Source: Streptomyces ruber (lineage in GTDB: Bacteria; Actinomycetota; Actinomycetes; Streptomycetales; Streptomycetaceae). From it: a stretch of DNA of 64,000 nt. Where the stretch lies: assembly GCF_014648075.1 (NCBI RefSeq), contig NZ_BMQK01000002.1, positions 186,001-250,000 of the forward strand, given 5' to 3'. Made by a program: the position numbers and the translations under genes. Numbering within the stretch: position 1 is the stretch's first letter; each line of letters begins with the position of its first letter. The notes beneath the pieces are model-generated. The model worked only from the letters and a program-made list of their open reading frames with translations, searched no databases and was not told the origin of the DNA. Below, one piece after another: positions 39,001-54,000 of this stretch.

Positions 39001-42000
39001 CTTCCTCGCACTCGCCTCCGGCCAGGGCTGGCCGCAGGCCGACGGCCGCCGCCAGGGACTGCTGTCGGTGCCCCGCGCGCACAGCATCGCCGAGACCCTC
39101 GGCCGCTACGCGCTCGGCTTCCCGGTCCCCGCGGACCACCCCGACCTGAGCACCCTGCGGGACGCCGCCGAGCGGGCCGCCGCCCTCCAGGACCAGGTGC
39201 CGCCGGCCGAGCGGGACCGGACGGCCGCCCTGCTCGCCGCGGTCCGGAACGCCCTCGCCCACGTCGCCGACCCGGCGCGGCGGCCCGAGACCGTCCCCTG
39301 GGCGGCGGTGATCGTCGCCGCCGACGGGACGTACGTCCCGGTCGAGACCATCGCCCTGCTCAAGCACCGCGACCCGAACGGCCGCCCCGTCGGCCTGTCC
39401 TCCCGGCCCGCGGCCGACTGGCGGGACGCCCGCCGCCAGACGTACGGGCTGCTGCCCGGCACCGGGCACTTCACCTGGATGCGCTACGGGCCGGCCCCCG
39501 CCGAGAGCGCCCCGCAGCCGCTGCCGTTCACCGACCCCTACCTGGTGGGGCTGCGCGGCGACGCCTCCGGTCTCGCCCTGGCGCTGAACGGCGCAGGGTC
39601 CGCCGTCCTGGACGCCGACGGCCTCGCCGACCTGCTCTTCGCGGCCGATCCCGACCTCACCGCGTCGCTGCCGGACCGCCCGGTCCTGTTCCCCGCGGCC
39701 GACCTCACCGGCGCCGCGGCCCACGACCCGCTGGAGCGGCCGCTGCTCGGCCAGGCCGCCGCCAACGTCCTGGACCGCTGGGTCTGGGGCACGGCGGGCG
39801 GCTACGAGACCTTCCTCGCCGCCCCTCACACCCAGGCCCCGGCCCGGTTCCGGCTCGCCGAGGGCGACACCTGGTCCGCCTTCCGGCCCGAGCCGACCGG
39901 CCCGCAACTGGCCCGCCTCACCCGGGAGGTGACCGGCGACCCCGCCCGCGCCCCGCAGGTGCTGCGCCACCTGCGCGCGCTGCGCCTGGTCTACGGCCCG
40001 CACCTGGAGGACGACCGGACGACCCTGCACACCCTGCTGCGCGGCTTCCAGGCCCTGGAGGCCGACCGTCTGCAGCGGGGCCTCACCGCTCCGCTGACCT
40101 GGGGCGAGCTGCGGCAGTCGATCGCCGCGGAGTTCACCGGTGGGGTGCTGGCCGAGCCGGCGCCGCCCGTCGGCCTGCCGTTCCTGCTGGTCGCCGCGGC
40201 CGGCCGGACCGGGACGGACCTGGAGCTGTCGGGGCTCGACCTGACGCCGCGCCACCACAGTCCGCGCGCCTGGGCGTCGGCGTCGCAGGCCCCCGGCCCG
40301 TACGGACAGCACGGCCAGGGCGGCGAGCCGTCGCTGTTCTCCCCGGCCGGCCCGGCGGCGACCGGACAGCCGGACCCGTCCGCCGACCTCTTCCCCCCGG
40401 CCGCCCCGCCCGCCCAGCCCGCTGCGGCTCCGGCCGCTCCGGCTCCGGCCGTTCCGGTGTCCGGGCCCGCGCCCCGGCCGCTGTCCGGGACCTTCACCGG
40501 CCCCGGCGACCCGCTGCTCGGCCCCGGCACGCTGATCCGGGGCGCCGGAGGCGCCGTGCGGGGCCGCAACCTCACCGGCAGGCCGCTCACCGACGTCAAC
40601 GTCGCGAAGGTTCGCACCGTGCAGGTGCACCCCGGCGCGGTGCCGCGGGTGTTCGCCCGGTCCGCGCCCTGGCCCGACACGGCCTACGTCGTCGCCGCGC
40701 CCGGCGGCGCCGGGCAGACCTGGCTGCCCGACGGGCGGGTCTTCGGCCCGGACACCCTCGCCGACCTGCTGGCGGCCGACCCGGAGCTGGCCAAGCTGCC
40801 CGCAGACGTCCCGGTGCTGCTGGTCCTGCCCTACGCGGGCGGCGACCACCAGCGGACGCTGTGGGCGGTGGCCGAGCGGCTGGGCCGCACCGTGTGGGGC
40901 GCGAGCGGCGACGCGCGCCTGCTTCCCGACGGCGACCGCCACGGCCCGGCCCTGACCGACCGCAACCCCGACGCTCCCGTCGGGTCCTGGATATCGGTCA
41001 CCCCGGCCGGCCTGGCACTGCCGGAGGAGGACCGGGAGTTCACGGCCGTCGACGGCACCCGCTTCCGGGAGAGCGAGATCGTCAGCCGTCCGCTCGCCGA
41101 CGACCGGGACCAGCGCTTCGGCCGGCTGTCCCTGGCCGGCCCGGACGGGCGGGTGCGGCAGGACGAGGACCGCTTCCGGCGCTTCCACCACCTGAACGAG
41201 CTGGTCAACCTGGTGCCCGCCGACTCCGGCCGCCACGACGGCACCCGGCAGCCGGTCGCGCCGCCGCCGGGCGGCATCTACCTGTACGCCACCCACGGCA
41301 ACCCCGGCCGGATGCAGGCACCGCTGCGCGACGGCCGCACCGTGTGGCTCGACAAGCACGAGGCCGCCCGCTACCTCGGCGGACTGCGCGACGTGCGCAC
41401 CCTGCCGCCCGGTCACCGCATCCACCTGGAGATCTGCTGGAGTGCCACGGACGGCGACCCGCGGCGGCGCAACCAGCCCTTCGCCGAGGCGCCGCACGTC
41501 GACGACCCGCTGGCGGAGGTGCCGCTGGCCCAGCTCGTCGCCAACACCACCGGCCGCGAGACCGACGCCCCGACCCGTCAGACGGGCCTCAACGGCCACA
41601 CCCGCCTCGCCATGTCCTCGGCCCGCGGCACCCTCGGCCGCCGTGTCCTGTTCCGGCCCGAGCCGGGCCCGGACGCGCTCGACAAGCTGGCCCGCGACGG
41701 CGGCCTGCACACCGGCCCCGGCCCCGTGACCGCCGAGATCCGCAACACGACCCTGCGCCTGGTGCGCGCCCTGCGCCAGACCTACGGCAGCGCCGTCGAG
41801 ACCAATCCGATCCGTTACCCGCGTCTGTGGCAGGGCATCGCGGCTCTGGAGCGCCTGCGCGCCAACGATCCGATGCTGTCCGCGGGCACCCCGTTCCGCA
41901 TGGACCTGTGGGACCTCTTCACCCAGGTGCACACCGGGCGGACTCCCGACGTGGCCGGCCGGACCGCGCTGCTCGACCACGCCCGCACCCTGATCGCGAG

Positions 42001-45000
42001 CGACCCCACCGCCGAACTCGGCACGGCGATCCCGTCACCGGCCCTCAGCCTCACGCTGCGCGAACTCGGCACGAGCGGCGACGCCCTCGTGCGCTATGTC
42101 CAGAACCTCCCCGCCGGCGCCACCCCCACCCCCCAGCACTGGGCGTCCACCCTGTGGGCCACCGCACGCGCCGCCCAGCGGCTGTTCGCCACCCCGCCCG
42201 CGGAGCAGCGGGAGGCGCTGGGCCGCCGGATCCTGCACCTGGCCGACGGCACCCCGTGGAACCTCGACCGGCAGAAGGAGGTCTGGGCGCTGACGGCCCG
42301 CGCCGCCGCCCAGGGCCTGGACATCACCGATGCCAATGTCCTGGCCGCCCACCACCTCACCGACAGCGGCGCGTTCGGCCCGGCGACCTGGCTCGCGGAT
42401 CCCTCGCAGGCCACCGGCGTCAACTGGAGCGGTACCCCGGCGCCGCGCGGCGTCAACTGGGCGGACCCCCGGCAGATCGTCCCCGGCCCGTCCGGTACCT
42501 CCCTCAGGCCCTCCGCGGCCCCCTGGGCCGGCGCCGGCCTGCCCGACCCCCGGGTCTACCTGGTCCACACCGACCCGACCGGCCGGATCGTCCTGCACCT
42601 GCCCGGCGGAGCGCGGGCGACCGTCTCCCAGGACGAGTTCCTCGCCCTCCTCGACCTCGACCCGGTCCTGCGCGACCTGCCCCTGGGCAACCCCGCGGTG
42701 TTCCTGAACACCGGGCCGGCGCCGCTGCCCGCCGGATTCGTGGAGCGCTTCGCCCAGCACACCGGCCGCACCGCCCACACCGCCGCCGGGCCCATGACGC
42801 TGACCGGCCCGGACGACGCGCCGCGCACCGTCCTGCTCATGCTCGACCCCACGACCGGCGGCCCCGGCCGCTGGACCACCGGCCGGCGCACTGCGCCGGG
42901 CACCCAGCAGGCACAGACCCAGACCCAGCCCCGGACACAGGCGGGGATCACCCTCTTCGCCCCCGACGTCCAGAACCCCACGGTGCAGTCCCCGGCCGAC
43001 CCGTCGTCCGCTCTGGCCGCGCTCGCCCTCGACGACCCCGGCGCCACCGGGGACCTCCCGGCCGCCGGCACCGCCCTGGACCTGCCGCCCGAGACCCTGC
43101 TGCGCAACGCCTCCGGGAACCCCACCGGCCGCAACCTCACCGGCACCGCGGTGCGCCGGGTGCGCATGGGCAGTGCCCGCGTCGTCGTCGGCGACGCCTC
43201 GCCCGACGGCGCCGACTCGCGCCCCGCGCCCTGGGGCGAGAGGGCCTACGCGGTGTGGGCCGAGAGCGACCCCGCCGGCCTGCGCACCGCGGACGGCCGG
43301 GTGCTCGGCCCCGAGGACCTGGCCGCGACCCTGGCCGCCGACCCCGAGCTGGCCAAGCTGCCGCCGGACGTGCCGATCGTGCTGGTGGTGCCGGGAGCGG
43401 CGAACTTCCGCCACCTCGAGATGCTGAGGGCCCTCGCCCGCCGTACCGGCCGTACGGTGTGGGCGCCCAGCGGCGAGGCGCAGCTGCGGCGCACCAAGAA
43501 GGGCGACCACGTGCCCGTCCTCGTCGACCGCGGCCCCGGGCACGCGGTCGGCGCCTGGGTCCCGGTGCACCCGGACGCGGTGGGCGCGCCGCCGGTGAAC
43601 CGCGCCTGGACGGCCCTGGACGGCACCGTGTTCCGCGACGACGACGTGGACAGCCGGCCGGTGGTCTCCGACCGGGACGAGCGGTTCGGCCGGATGTCGC
43701 ACGCCGACGACGTGCGCGAGCGCGAGGAGCTGCTGCGCGGCTACGCGCACGCCACCCGCCTGGTGCGGCGCACCCCGTACCCCGGCGGGAGCAAACTGAC
43801 GAGCGTCGAGCCGCGCGAGCCCGCCGAGGCGGCCGCCTACACCTTCGTCGCCCACGGCCTGCCCGGCGGACTCCAGCTCGCCCTGCGCGACGGACGGACG
43901 GTCTGGCTCTCCGGCGAGGACGGCGGACGCTACATCGGCGGCCTGCCCGAGGTGCGGGACCTGCCCCGGGACCACCGCATGGGCCTGGAGGTCTGCTGGT
44001 CCGCGTCCAGCGGCAACCCCGCGCGCATACAGCTCGACAACCGGATGGCGCCCACCCCGGACGACCCGCTCGAGGAGCTGTCGCTCGCCCAGCACACGGC
44101 CAACGCGAGCCGCCGCGTGGTCAACGGCTCCCTGATGAGCAGCGGCATCGGCGTCGGCGCCCGCGTCCTGTTCGACACCCCCGGCGGGCTGCCCGGGGTG
44201 CGCCTCGACTTCCACCCCGAGCCGACCGCCGCCGAACTGGACACCCACGCGGTCACCGCCGGACTGCACACCGGCACCGGCCCCGTACCCGATGCAACCC
44301 GCGCCACGACGCTGCGTCTGGTGCGCGCGCTGCGCCTGGTGTTCGGCGCCGAGGCCGAGGCCGACCCCGCCGGGTACGCGCGGCTGCTCAAGGGCATCGG
44401 CGCGCTGGAGACGCTCCGCGCCCAGGACCCGCAGCTGAGCCGCTACACGCCGTTCCGCATGGAGCTGTGGTCCGCGATCGCCCAGCGCGTCGCCGGCGGG
44501 CGCACTCCCGCCTCCGCCGACTACCGCACCGCCCTCGACCAAGCGGTACGGATGCTCTCCACCCCGCAGCGCGGCCCGCTCAGCGCCGGTATCGGCGACC
44601 CCCTCCTGCGCAACGCCCTCGCGCAGCTCGCCCAGCACGGCGAACCCCTGGTGCGCACGGTGCTGCGCCGGCCGCCGCAGGCGGGTGCGGTGGGCCCCAA
44701 GGAGACCGCGCAGGTCCTGTGGGCCCTGCACGCCGGGGCCCGCAAGCTGGCCGGCCTCGGCCCGGACGGCGAGGCCAGGGCCCGCCGCATCCTGCACCTG
44801 CCCGCCGACCAGCCGTGGACGCCGGCCGGACAGCGGCAGCTGTGGTTCCTCGCGGCGCACGCCGTCGTGGCCGACGTCGACGTCAACGACGACACCGCGC
44901 TGGCCGCACTGCACCTGACGACGCTCGGCGCGTTCGCCCCGCAGCACCACCTGGTCCGCGACGGAGGCCGGTTCACGGGCTTCAACTGGAGCGGCAACCC

Positions 45001-48000
45001 CGCGCCGGGCGGGCTCGACATGGAGGCGTTCACACGGCACATGCCCCAGTCCGACGGCGGCGTCGAGCACCGCAGGAGCGAGTACCCGTGGACGGTGCAG
45101 AAGCAGGAGGAGGCCGCGGTCTTCTGGGCCGACGCCCACCCCGACGGGCGGATCGTGCTCCGGCTGGCCGGACAGCCCGAGATCACCGTGTCCGACGAGG
45201 AGTTCCTCGCCCTGCTCGACATGGCGCCGCCGCTGCGCGCCGGCGCTCTCGAGGTGCCCGTCGCGCTGCTGGTCCCCCGGACCACGGGCCCGGGCCGCAA
45301 CCTGCCCGCCGCGGTCGCCACCCGCACCTCCCGTCCTACCTGGGCCTTCACTGGCGTCCTGCATCCCGACCCGGCGCCCGCAGCCGACGGCGCCGCGCCC
45401 GCCCCGCTCCATCTGCTCGCGCCGCCCGACCCGGACACCGGGCAGCACGGCCGCTGGGGCCGCGCCATGCCGCCCGTCCCCACCCCGGTCATGCTCACCG
45501 AGCCGCTGGCCGACGAGGCGGGCGCGCCGACGCTGGTCTCCTCGCCGGCCCCCGCCTCCGCCCCCACGTCCACCGTGGCGCCCCGTCCGGCCGCGGACGC
45601 CACGGGCACCTTCCACCTCGGGCAGGCCGCCCCCGCGCACCGCGCGCCGACCACCAGCGCCGTGCGTCCCTTCGGCGCGCCCGCCCCGGCCGATCCGCCC
45701 GCGCGGCGCGTCCTCCGCTACCCCGCGCCCGAGCAGATCAACGCCACCCCGGTGAGCACCGACCCGTCGTCCGCCCTCGCCTCGCTCTCCCTGGGCGACG
45801 CCACGGCTCCCGCCGCCGACGAGGCCCCCTGGTCGGTGCCGTCCTGGCGCCCGGCCGGCACCCCCGGAACGGTCCGCTTCGCCGCCTTCTACCAGGACCG
45901 CGAGTGGCGGCGGCGCAGCGTCCAGCTGGAGTTCACCCTCGCCGGGCTGATGAGCACGCACTCCGGCATCACCGAGGCGGCCCGCACCGCGGCCTCCCGC
46001 CTGTACGCCGACCTGACGGAGCGTTACGGCGAGGAGCGCGCACAGCGTGCCTTCCTCGACCCCGGCATCCCGTACGAGAACCCCGCCCGGGCCCTGGACC
46101 GGCTGCTCACCCTGCCGCCCGGCGTCCTCGCCCTCGACGAGCTGATGGCCGCCTACGCCCGCGCCGCCCACGCGGGCCGCGAACTCCCCGCGGACCTCGC
46201 CGAGGCGCTGGCCCGACCCGTCGGCAACCGCGCCAAGTACGCGCCCGGCAGCGCCTACCGCGCCGTGCACGACAGCCGCGGCCTGCGCCGGGTCGGCGGC
46301 GAGCGCAACGTGGCGCTGCGCCTGCTCCAGACCTACGCCGCGCTGGGTGCCTCCCCGCTCGAACTGGCGGCCTTCCGCGGCGCCCTGATCTCCTGGCTGA
46401 TCCCGGCCGACCTCGCCTCCCTGCACGAGATCCTGCTCGCCTCGCACCTCGCCGGGACCGCCCCGAACCACGCGCGGGAGCGGACGTCGGCGCTGCGCGA
46501 CGGCGCGGGCCTGCACCTGTGGGCGGACGCGTCGGTGCGCGAGGCCCGCCTGCTGTCCCTGCTGCCGCCCGGCGATCCGCGCGCCCGCCACCTGATCCCG
46601 CCGCACCAGGCGCTCTACGAGGCCCGGATGCGGTACTCCTCGCGGATCACCCCGCAGCGCCTGTCCATCCCCGGCGACCTGCTGGACCTGGTGGACGGGG
46701 CGCTGCGCGACCCGTACGGCCTCGAGGGCGACCGCGGTCAGGCGATGTTCGACTGGCTGCACCGGAACGGCCGGCCCGGCATGCGGGCCCTGGCGGAGCT
46801 GGCCCCGGCGCACCTGACGGCCGTCTTCCTGTACAGCGCCAACGACTACCGCCTGATGAAGGCGTACCTGAACGGGCGGCGCCTGGGCGCCGGCTTCTCC
46901 CGCCACCTGGTGCGCGTCAACACCTGGGCGCTGATGCGCCGGGCGGCCGAGGCCAACGCGGTGAGCACGCTGCCCGTCACCCTGCGCCGCCTGGAGGGCG
47001 CCCACGAGCTGTACGACGACATGTTCGACGTCGCCGACGAGCTGGGCACGCGCAGCGAGAAGGTGGCGGAGCTGCGGCGCCGGGCGGACGTGTTCGCCGA
47101 CCGGCTCCACGACGAGCTGCCTCTGCACGTCGACATGGCGACCGAGGCGCTGGAGGTGCTGCCGCCGGTCCAGCGGGACGTCTGGTGGGGCGACCGCGGC
47201 ATGCCCGGGCCCCTGGACCGCCCGGAGCACGGACCGGTCTACGGCCGGGACTTCATCGACGTGCCGTTCGTGCGCAGCACCTCGCTCGACCGCGACCAGG
47301 CGTTCGGGTTCATGGCCCGCAACAAGCCCGGACCGCCGGACGCGCACCCCGGCATGGTGCACGTCCGCGGTTCCACGGCCCGCGAGGTCACCCCGTTCGT
47401 CGCCTACGTCTCGGAAGTGGAGGCGATCTACCCGCCGGGACAGCACTTCCGCGTGGACAGCCGTACCGTGGAGCCGCTCCGCAACGGCCCGGCCACCGGT
47501 TACGAGCACATCACCGTGCACGAGACGGCCTCGCCGTACGCGTCCCTGCCGCCGGTCCGGCTGCTGGGCGCCCCGGACGACCTGCTGCGGATCACCGAGC
47601 CGGCCCCGTCGGGTCCCTGGCCGTCACTGCCGGAGCTGCGGGAGATCCGCGGCGAGGACGGCGCCCTGATCGGTGTGGCGTCCTTCGACGACGCCGACTG
47701 GGCGGTGCGCGAGCCGGACTACCGGCGGCTGGCCGAGAACAACGGCTTCGTCGCCTGGGAGCGGGACGCCGACGGGCGCCCGGTGGCCTCCCACCACAGC
47801 AGGCCCGGCGACGCCGGCACCACCTTCCACTTCGCCTCGCACGGCGGCGCCACGGGGCTGGCCCTGCACACCGAGGACGGCGGCGTCCGCCACGACGACG
47901 GGACCTCCACCGGCCTGGCGCTGCGCCCCCTGCTCGGCCCGCGCTTCCGCAGCGTCACCGTCCTGGCCTGCGGTCCGGCCGGTGCCGTCGCCGACCGGGC

Positions 48001-51000
48001 CGCCGCGCGGGCGCGGGCCCGGCGGCTCGCCGACGCCACCGGGCTGCCGGTGCACCTGCCGGTGGGCCGGACCGCGGTCTCCGACGGGGTGCCGCACCTG
48101 CTGGAGGACGCCGAGGGACGACCCACCGAGTGGGTGACCGAGTACCCGGGAGGCCGGGCACCCTCGGCGGAGGCGGCCCCGTCGCCCGCGCCCCGGGCCG
48201 TCCCGGCGGTCCGCTACCCGGACGCCGGACAGGTCAACGCCGACGACCCCATGGACGTCGACGACAAGAGCGAGGAGGGGGAGACCTCCGATTCGGACTC
48301 CGACTCCGACGAGGAGATGGGATCGGACTCCGGCGGCGGGACCGGCCCCGGAACGGCCGACCCCGGTACGACCGGCCCCGGCGGGATCCAGTTCGTCTTC
48401 GAGAACGGCTTCGGTACGACCCACGCCTCCGGCGAAGCCAGTGAGGAGAGCGACTCCGACTCCGACTCCCGCTCCGAGGTCTCCGAACACTCCTACGCCC
48501 CGGAGGACCTCAGCGGCTCCGAGGACGACTCCGACTCCGAGGACGGCCCCGGCGCCCGGGAGCAGCGCCCGCCGAACCTCGCGTCCTGGCGGATCACCGG
48601 AGCGCCCGGCAGCCCCCGCTTCACCGCCCTGTACCCGAACCCGCAGTGGCGGCAGCTCAGCCTGAACTTCGAGTTCGCCCTCGCCCAGCTCCTCGGCGCC
48701 CGTCCCGAGGTCCAGCAGGTCGTCCGGGAGACCCTGGGCCGTGCCCACCGCTTCCTCACCGAGCGCCACGGTGAGGAGGCCGCCACCCGGACCCTCTTCC
48801 CCACCCCGGACGACCAGGGGACGCAGCCCGGCGACCGGCTCGCCCGCCTGCTCGGCCCCGACGCCCGGCCGACCCTGTCCGAGCTGTTCCTCGCCTACGC
48901 CAACGCGGTCTTCGCCGCCCCCCAGTCGCCCGCCACGGTCGCCCGGACCCTGCCCGGCACCATCCGCGGCACGGGGCAGCCCCTGCGGTCGCTGCCACCG
49001 GCCGTGGGGCATGCCTGGCACCAGTACGACAGCCACGGCTTCCGCAGGGTCGCCGGTCCCGACGGGCCGGCCCTGTGGCTGCTGCAGGGCGCGCTGGAGA
49101 CGGGCGCCACCCCGGCCGAGGCCGCGATGCTGCGTACGGCGCTGATCGCATGGGCGGTGCCCGCGGGCGTCCACTCCCTGCACGAGGTCCTGCGCGCCTC
49201 GCACCTGCTGGGCATGGGCGGTCCCGAGGAGCGCCGCGCCGCCGCCCTGGACGCCTCCCGGCTGCACAGCTGGGCGCGCGAACACCTGGTCCCCTGGCAC
49301 CTGATCCCGCCCACCCCCGCGGGCGCCGCCCTGCGGGAGCGGCTGAGGGCCCCGCACGAGGTGCTGTACAGCCACTACAACCGCTTCCCGGCGGCCGTGA
49401 CGGGTGAGCTGAACCTCCCCGACGACCTCGTGAGGATGGTGCGGGACATGCTCGCGCCGGGCAGCACCGGCATGGACCAGAACGACGAGCGCCTCGTCAT
49501 CGGCCGCGAGTGGCTGACGCGGTACGGGGACGCGGGCCGCGAGGCACTGCTCCGCCTGTCGCCCGGTCACCTGACGGCGCTGCACGTCTACACCTTCCAC
49601 GACTACCAGCTGATGAAGGCGTACCTGAAGGGCGAGCGGCTGGGCCGGGGCATGAGCCGCTGGATGGTGCGCCGGATGGTCTGGAGCCTCGCCAGGCGCG
49701 GTAAGTACGACCGGATCCCGCTGATCATGCGCATCCAGCCGAACTTCCCGGCGATCTTCACGGGGGTGCAGCAGGCGGTCGGGAGCGGCGACCGGGCGCA
49801 GCTCCTGCGGGCGCGCCGCCACCTCGACGCCGTCGCCCGCGGCGTGCACGCCCAGCTGCCGGGCCACATCGACATGACCTCGGAGGCGCTGGAACTCCTC
49901 CCGCCCGTCAACCGCACCGTGTACTGGGGCGACCGGGCCGTGCCCGGCACCCTGCGCCGCCCCTCCGAGTCCTCCGCGCTCTACGGCGGCCGGCGGATCA
50001 CCATGCCGTTCTTCCGCAGCACCGCCCTGGAGCGCAGCAGCGCCCTGGACTTCGCGCTGCACCGCGGCTCGCCGCCGCGCGGCATGCACCCGCAGCTCAC
50101 CGAGGTCGCGAACTCCCAGGCGCGGGAGATCGCCATGTTCTCCTCGTGGCCCAAGGAGGCGGAGGCCCTCTACCCGCCCGGGGTGGTCTTCGACCGCGTA
50201 CGCCGCTCGATACTCCACTACGGCAGGGACCGCCGGCCCTTCGCCCTCCTGAGGGTCACCGAGACCCCCGGCGCCCCCATGCCGGCGACCGCCCCCCTGC
50301 CGGCGCCGGACGCCGGTCCCGACGGCCTCGGCGTGCTCTACGCCCACCCGCGCTGGTGGTCGCTGGCCGCGGAGTACGAGCACGCCCTCGGCCGGACCCT
50401 GGCCCAGGAGGACGCCGTCGTCGACGCCGCCCGCGACGCCGTACGCGCCCTGTACGCCTACCTCTCGGACCACCTCGGCCCCGACGCCGCGGTCTCCGCG
50501 TTCCCCGACTCCGGCTCCGACTCCGACTCCGAATCGCTCCCGGACGCCGACGCCGACCCCGCCCAGCGGATGGCCGACCTGCTGGACCACGACGAGCTCG
50601 ACACCCTCCTCGAGGCCTTCACCGAGGCCGCCTACGGGCCGCTGGACCAGCCCGGCCGGCAGTCCCTGCGCCGCCTGTGGCACGAGCACCCGGAGCTCAA
50701 CACCCGCGGGCTCACCACCACCGTGGCCCCCTCCGAGCCGCACGCGCCGGAGGGCAGCTGGTACCGCGACCGCCACGACCGGCTCGGCCACCCCGTCCGG
50801 GACGGCCGCGCCACCCGCTTCGAGTGGCTGCTGCGGGCCTACGCCGCCCTGCCCGGCACCGACCCCGACCGGCTCCTGGAGCTGCGTACCGCACTGCTGG
50901 CCGAACGACTGTTCGACGGCAGCCACTCGCTGGCCGAACTGCTGGAGGCCGCGCAGGCGGCCGGGGTCCGCGACACCGGCGAACCACGCCCCGCCGACAC

Positions 51001-54000
51001 CGGCGCGGCGGAGCTGTACGCCTGGGCCGACGCCGTGTTCGCGCCCCGCGTCCGGCTCGCCTCGGACCCGACCCTGCGGGAGGTGCTCGGCGACGACCCG
51101 AACCTGCCCGAGCAGCTGATCCTGCCCCACCAGCGGCTCTACCGGCAGCACACCGCCTGGCTCACTCCCTGGATCACCGCAGGCGCCGCCGAACCGGCCG
51201 CGATCACCTCGCTCGCCGGACTGGACGGCGAGACCTGGAGCGCCGCCGACCTGGAGACGCTGCCGTGGCCCGGCGGCCCCTCCGCCCGCGAGCGGCGCGC
51301 CGCGCTGCGCGCCTGGCTGCTGCGGCACGAGAGCCCGGCCCTGCTGCGCAACCTGACGGCGGCGCACGTACCCGCGCTGTACCTGGCGAGCGGACCCGAC
51401 GGGGCCCTGGCCGAGGCCGCCCGGGGCACCGGCCCCGACGCCGCCGCGCGGTTCCGCCAGGTCCTCGCCGCACGAGCCGCCGCCCTCGTCGGCCGGGGCG
51501 CGAAGGACCCGGCGTACCCGCTGGTGCTGCTCCGCGACAACCTGCTGCGCTCGCTGGCCCGCCAGGCGGCCCGGGTGCCCGCGGGACCCTCCCGTGCCAC
51601 CGCTCTGCAGTCCCTGGCCCAGCGGGCCGGGCAGCGGGCCGCCGAACTCGCCGACGGCGCCCGTGCCGAGCTGCTCGCGATGGCGCGCATGGCGCACGAG
51701 GCGCTGGAACTGCTGCCGCCGGTGGACAGCACCGTCTACCACGTGGGCCTGGAGTCCGGCACCCCCGAGCAGGTCGCCACCCCTCGGCCGGGCACCGTCC
51801 ACGACCGCCCGGCCCTGCACACCGTCCACACCTCACGGGAGCACGCCGTCCGCGTGATCGCGGCGGGGACCCTCCCGGAGGGCCGCCGCCCGGTGCTCTA
51901 CGAGGTGCGCGGCTCCACCGCGCGGGACATCGCGCCGTTCTCCCGCCTCCCCGGAGCGCGCTATGCGCTCTACCCGCGCCCGGCGCGCTTCACGGAGGTC
52001 TCCCGCGAGCTGCGCCACGACGCAACCACCGGCCGCGTCTACACCCACGTCCTGCTCCAGGAGGCCCCCGACCAGGACGCCGCCGCCTGGGAGCGGGAGA
52101 TCCTCGCCCGCCCGGTCGTCGCCCCCGACGGCACCTGGTCCGGGCTGACCGCCTACACCGCCCAGGAGTGGTCCGAGCGCCGCCGCGGCCTCGCCACCCT
52201 GCCGGTCCTGGACTACTTCAAGTACTACGACACCGCCTCCGAGGAGTGGGAGCCGGAGCGGGTCCCGGTGCCCTGGGACAACGGCGCCGTGTTCTTCGCC
52301 GTCCCCAGCGACGGCCGCCTGGTGCGCGCCGGCTCCCCGTACGGCTCCCGGCTGATCACCGGCGGGCAGGCGGGCACCTACCTGCGGCGGCTGCTCACCG
52401 GCCCCCGCGAGGCCGCCACCGTCGTCGTGTTCGGCCCCCCGGCCGCCGCCGGGCCGCTGTCGCGCACCCTGGCCGACGCCTCCGGCCACGAGGTCGCCGC
52501 GGCCACCACGACCAACGAGACCTACGACCGCGGCCAGGCAGGCGGCGTCCCGCACGGGCTCCAGCTCGACCAGGTCCCCGGACAACCGCGCCCCCGCTGG
52601 CTGATCAGCGCGCCCACCACGCCGTCCGGCCGCGCGGAGGACACCGGTTCCCCGGCCGACCTGCTCTCCTCGCTCCACGCCGACCCCCGCTGGGACGCGG
52701 CGAGCCGCGCCTACGAGCGGACCCTCGGCCTGGCGCTGGCCGCCGACCCGGCGGTCCTGGACACCGCGCGCGCCGCGGTGCGCGCCGTCCACCGCCACCA
52801 GCAGCGGCACGGGACGGCCGACCCCTCCCGCGCCGCCGCCGTGCTGTTCCCCGAGTCCGCCATGCCCTCGGACCCGCTCGCCGCCCTGGAGAGGCTCCTC
52901 GACCCCGCCACGGACGTGACGCTGTCGCGCCTGATGGGCATGTACGCCCGCGGCACCGGCCTGACCGACTGGTTCGCCACGGACCGGCCGCGGGAGCGGG
53001 ACGAGGACGGCAACCACCGCCGCGACCACCGCGACCGCGGGCTGCCGCTCGGCGACGGTCCCGCGCACACCGCGCAGAAGGCCCTGACGCGGTACCGCAT
53101 GCTGCCCGGCACCCGCCGTGAGGACTCCGCCGCCTTCCGCGAGGCGGTCCTCGGCTGGCTGCTGCCCACCGGCCGCCACTCGCTGACCGAGATCCTCCTG
53201 GCCTCGCACGCCGCGGGCCTCGGCGACGCCGCCGAACGCGCCGTCGTCCTCGGCGACGCCGCCCACCTGTACGCCTGGGCGGAGCGCACCCTGCGCCCCG
53301 CCGGCCGCCCCGGTGCCCAGGACCCGGCCGCGCTGCGCCCGCCGCACCGCGCCCTGTACGCCACCGACACGGCCCGGATCGGCGCGGAGGCCACCGGCAC
53401 CTGGATGCTGCCCGAGGGCCTCGCCGGCGCGATCCGGCGCGGCGAGCGCATCCTCGCCGCCGACCCGGACGCCGACCCCGACGGCCTGCTGGAGCGGGAA
53501 CAGGCGCTCCTGGAACGCCTGCGCCGGCACGGCGGCTCCGCCCTGGACGGCCTCGACGAGTCCCACCTGACCGCGCTGTACCTGCTCGGCGGCCCCGACG
53601 CCGCCCTGCTCGGCGGTGTCCCGGTGGTCCCGGCGGCCCGCGCCGCCCTGACCGCCGCGCTGGAGGGCCGCGGCGACTTCCCGGTGCTGCTGATGGAGGT
53701 GCCGGAGTTCCGCAGCCTCGTCGGAGAGGCCCGCGCCCTGCCCGCCGCCGACCGCGCCGCCCGCCTCGCCACGTCGGCGGTCCTCCTCGCCGACGTCGTC
53801 GCCCGCTCCGCCGACCTCCTGCGCACCCGCGCCGACCAGCACACCGCCGCCGCCCTGGAGGCGCTGTCCCTGCTGCCGCCGGTGGACACCGCCGTGTGGT
53901 GGGGGAGCTGGCTGCCCGGCGAGGCGCCCGCCTCCCAGGAGGCCGCCGACGCGCTGCCCGGCGTGGTCACCGCGGCCCGGCTGCACCCCGTACGGCTGAG

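Noticed and set aside
34427..41980. 2517-codon open frame on the minus strand
   Set aside because: Same explanation: a composition shadow of the giant gene with no ribosome site or motif.
38326..48444. 3372-codon plus-strand frame in another phase
   Set aside because: Arg/Pro/Gly-rich shadow; the giant frame has all the conserved motifs here.
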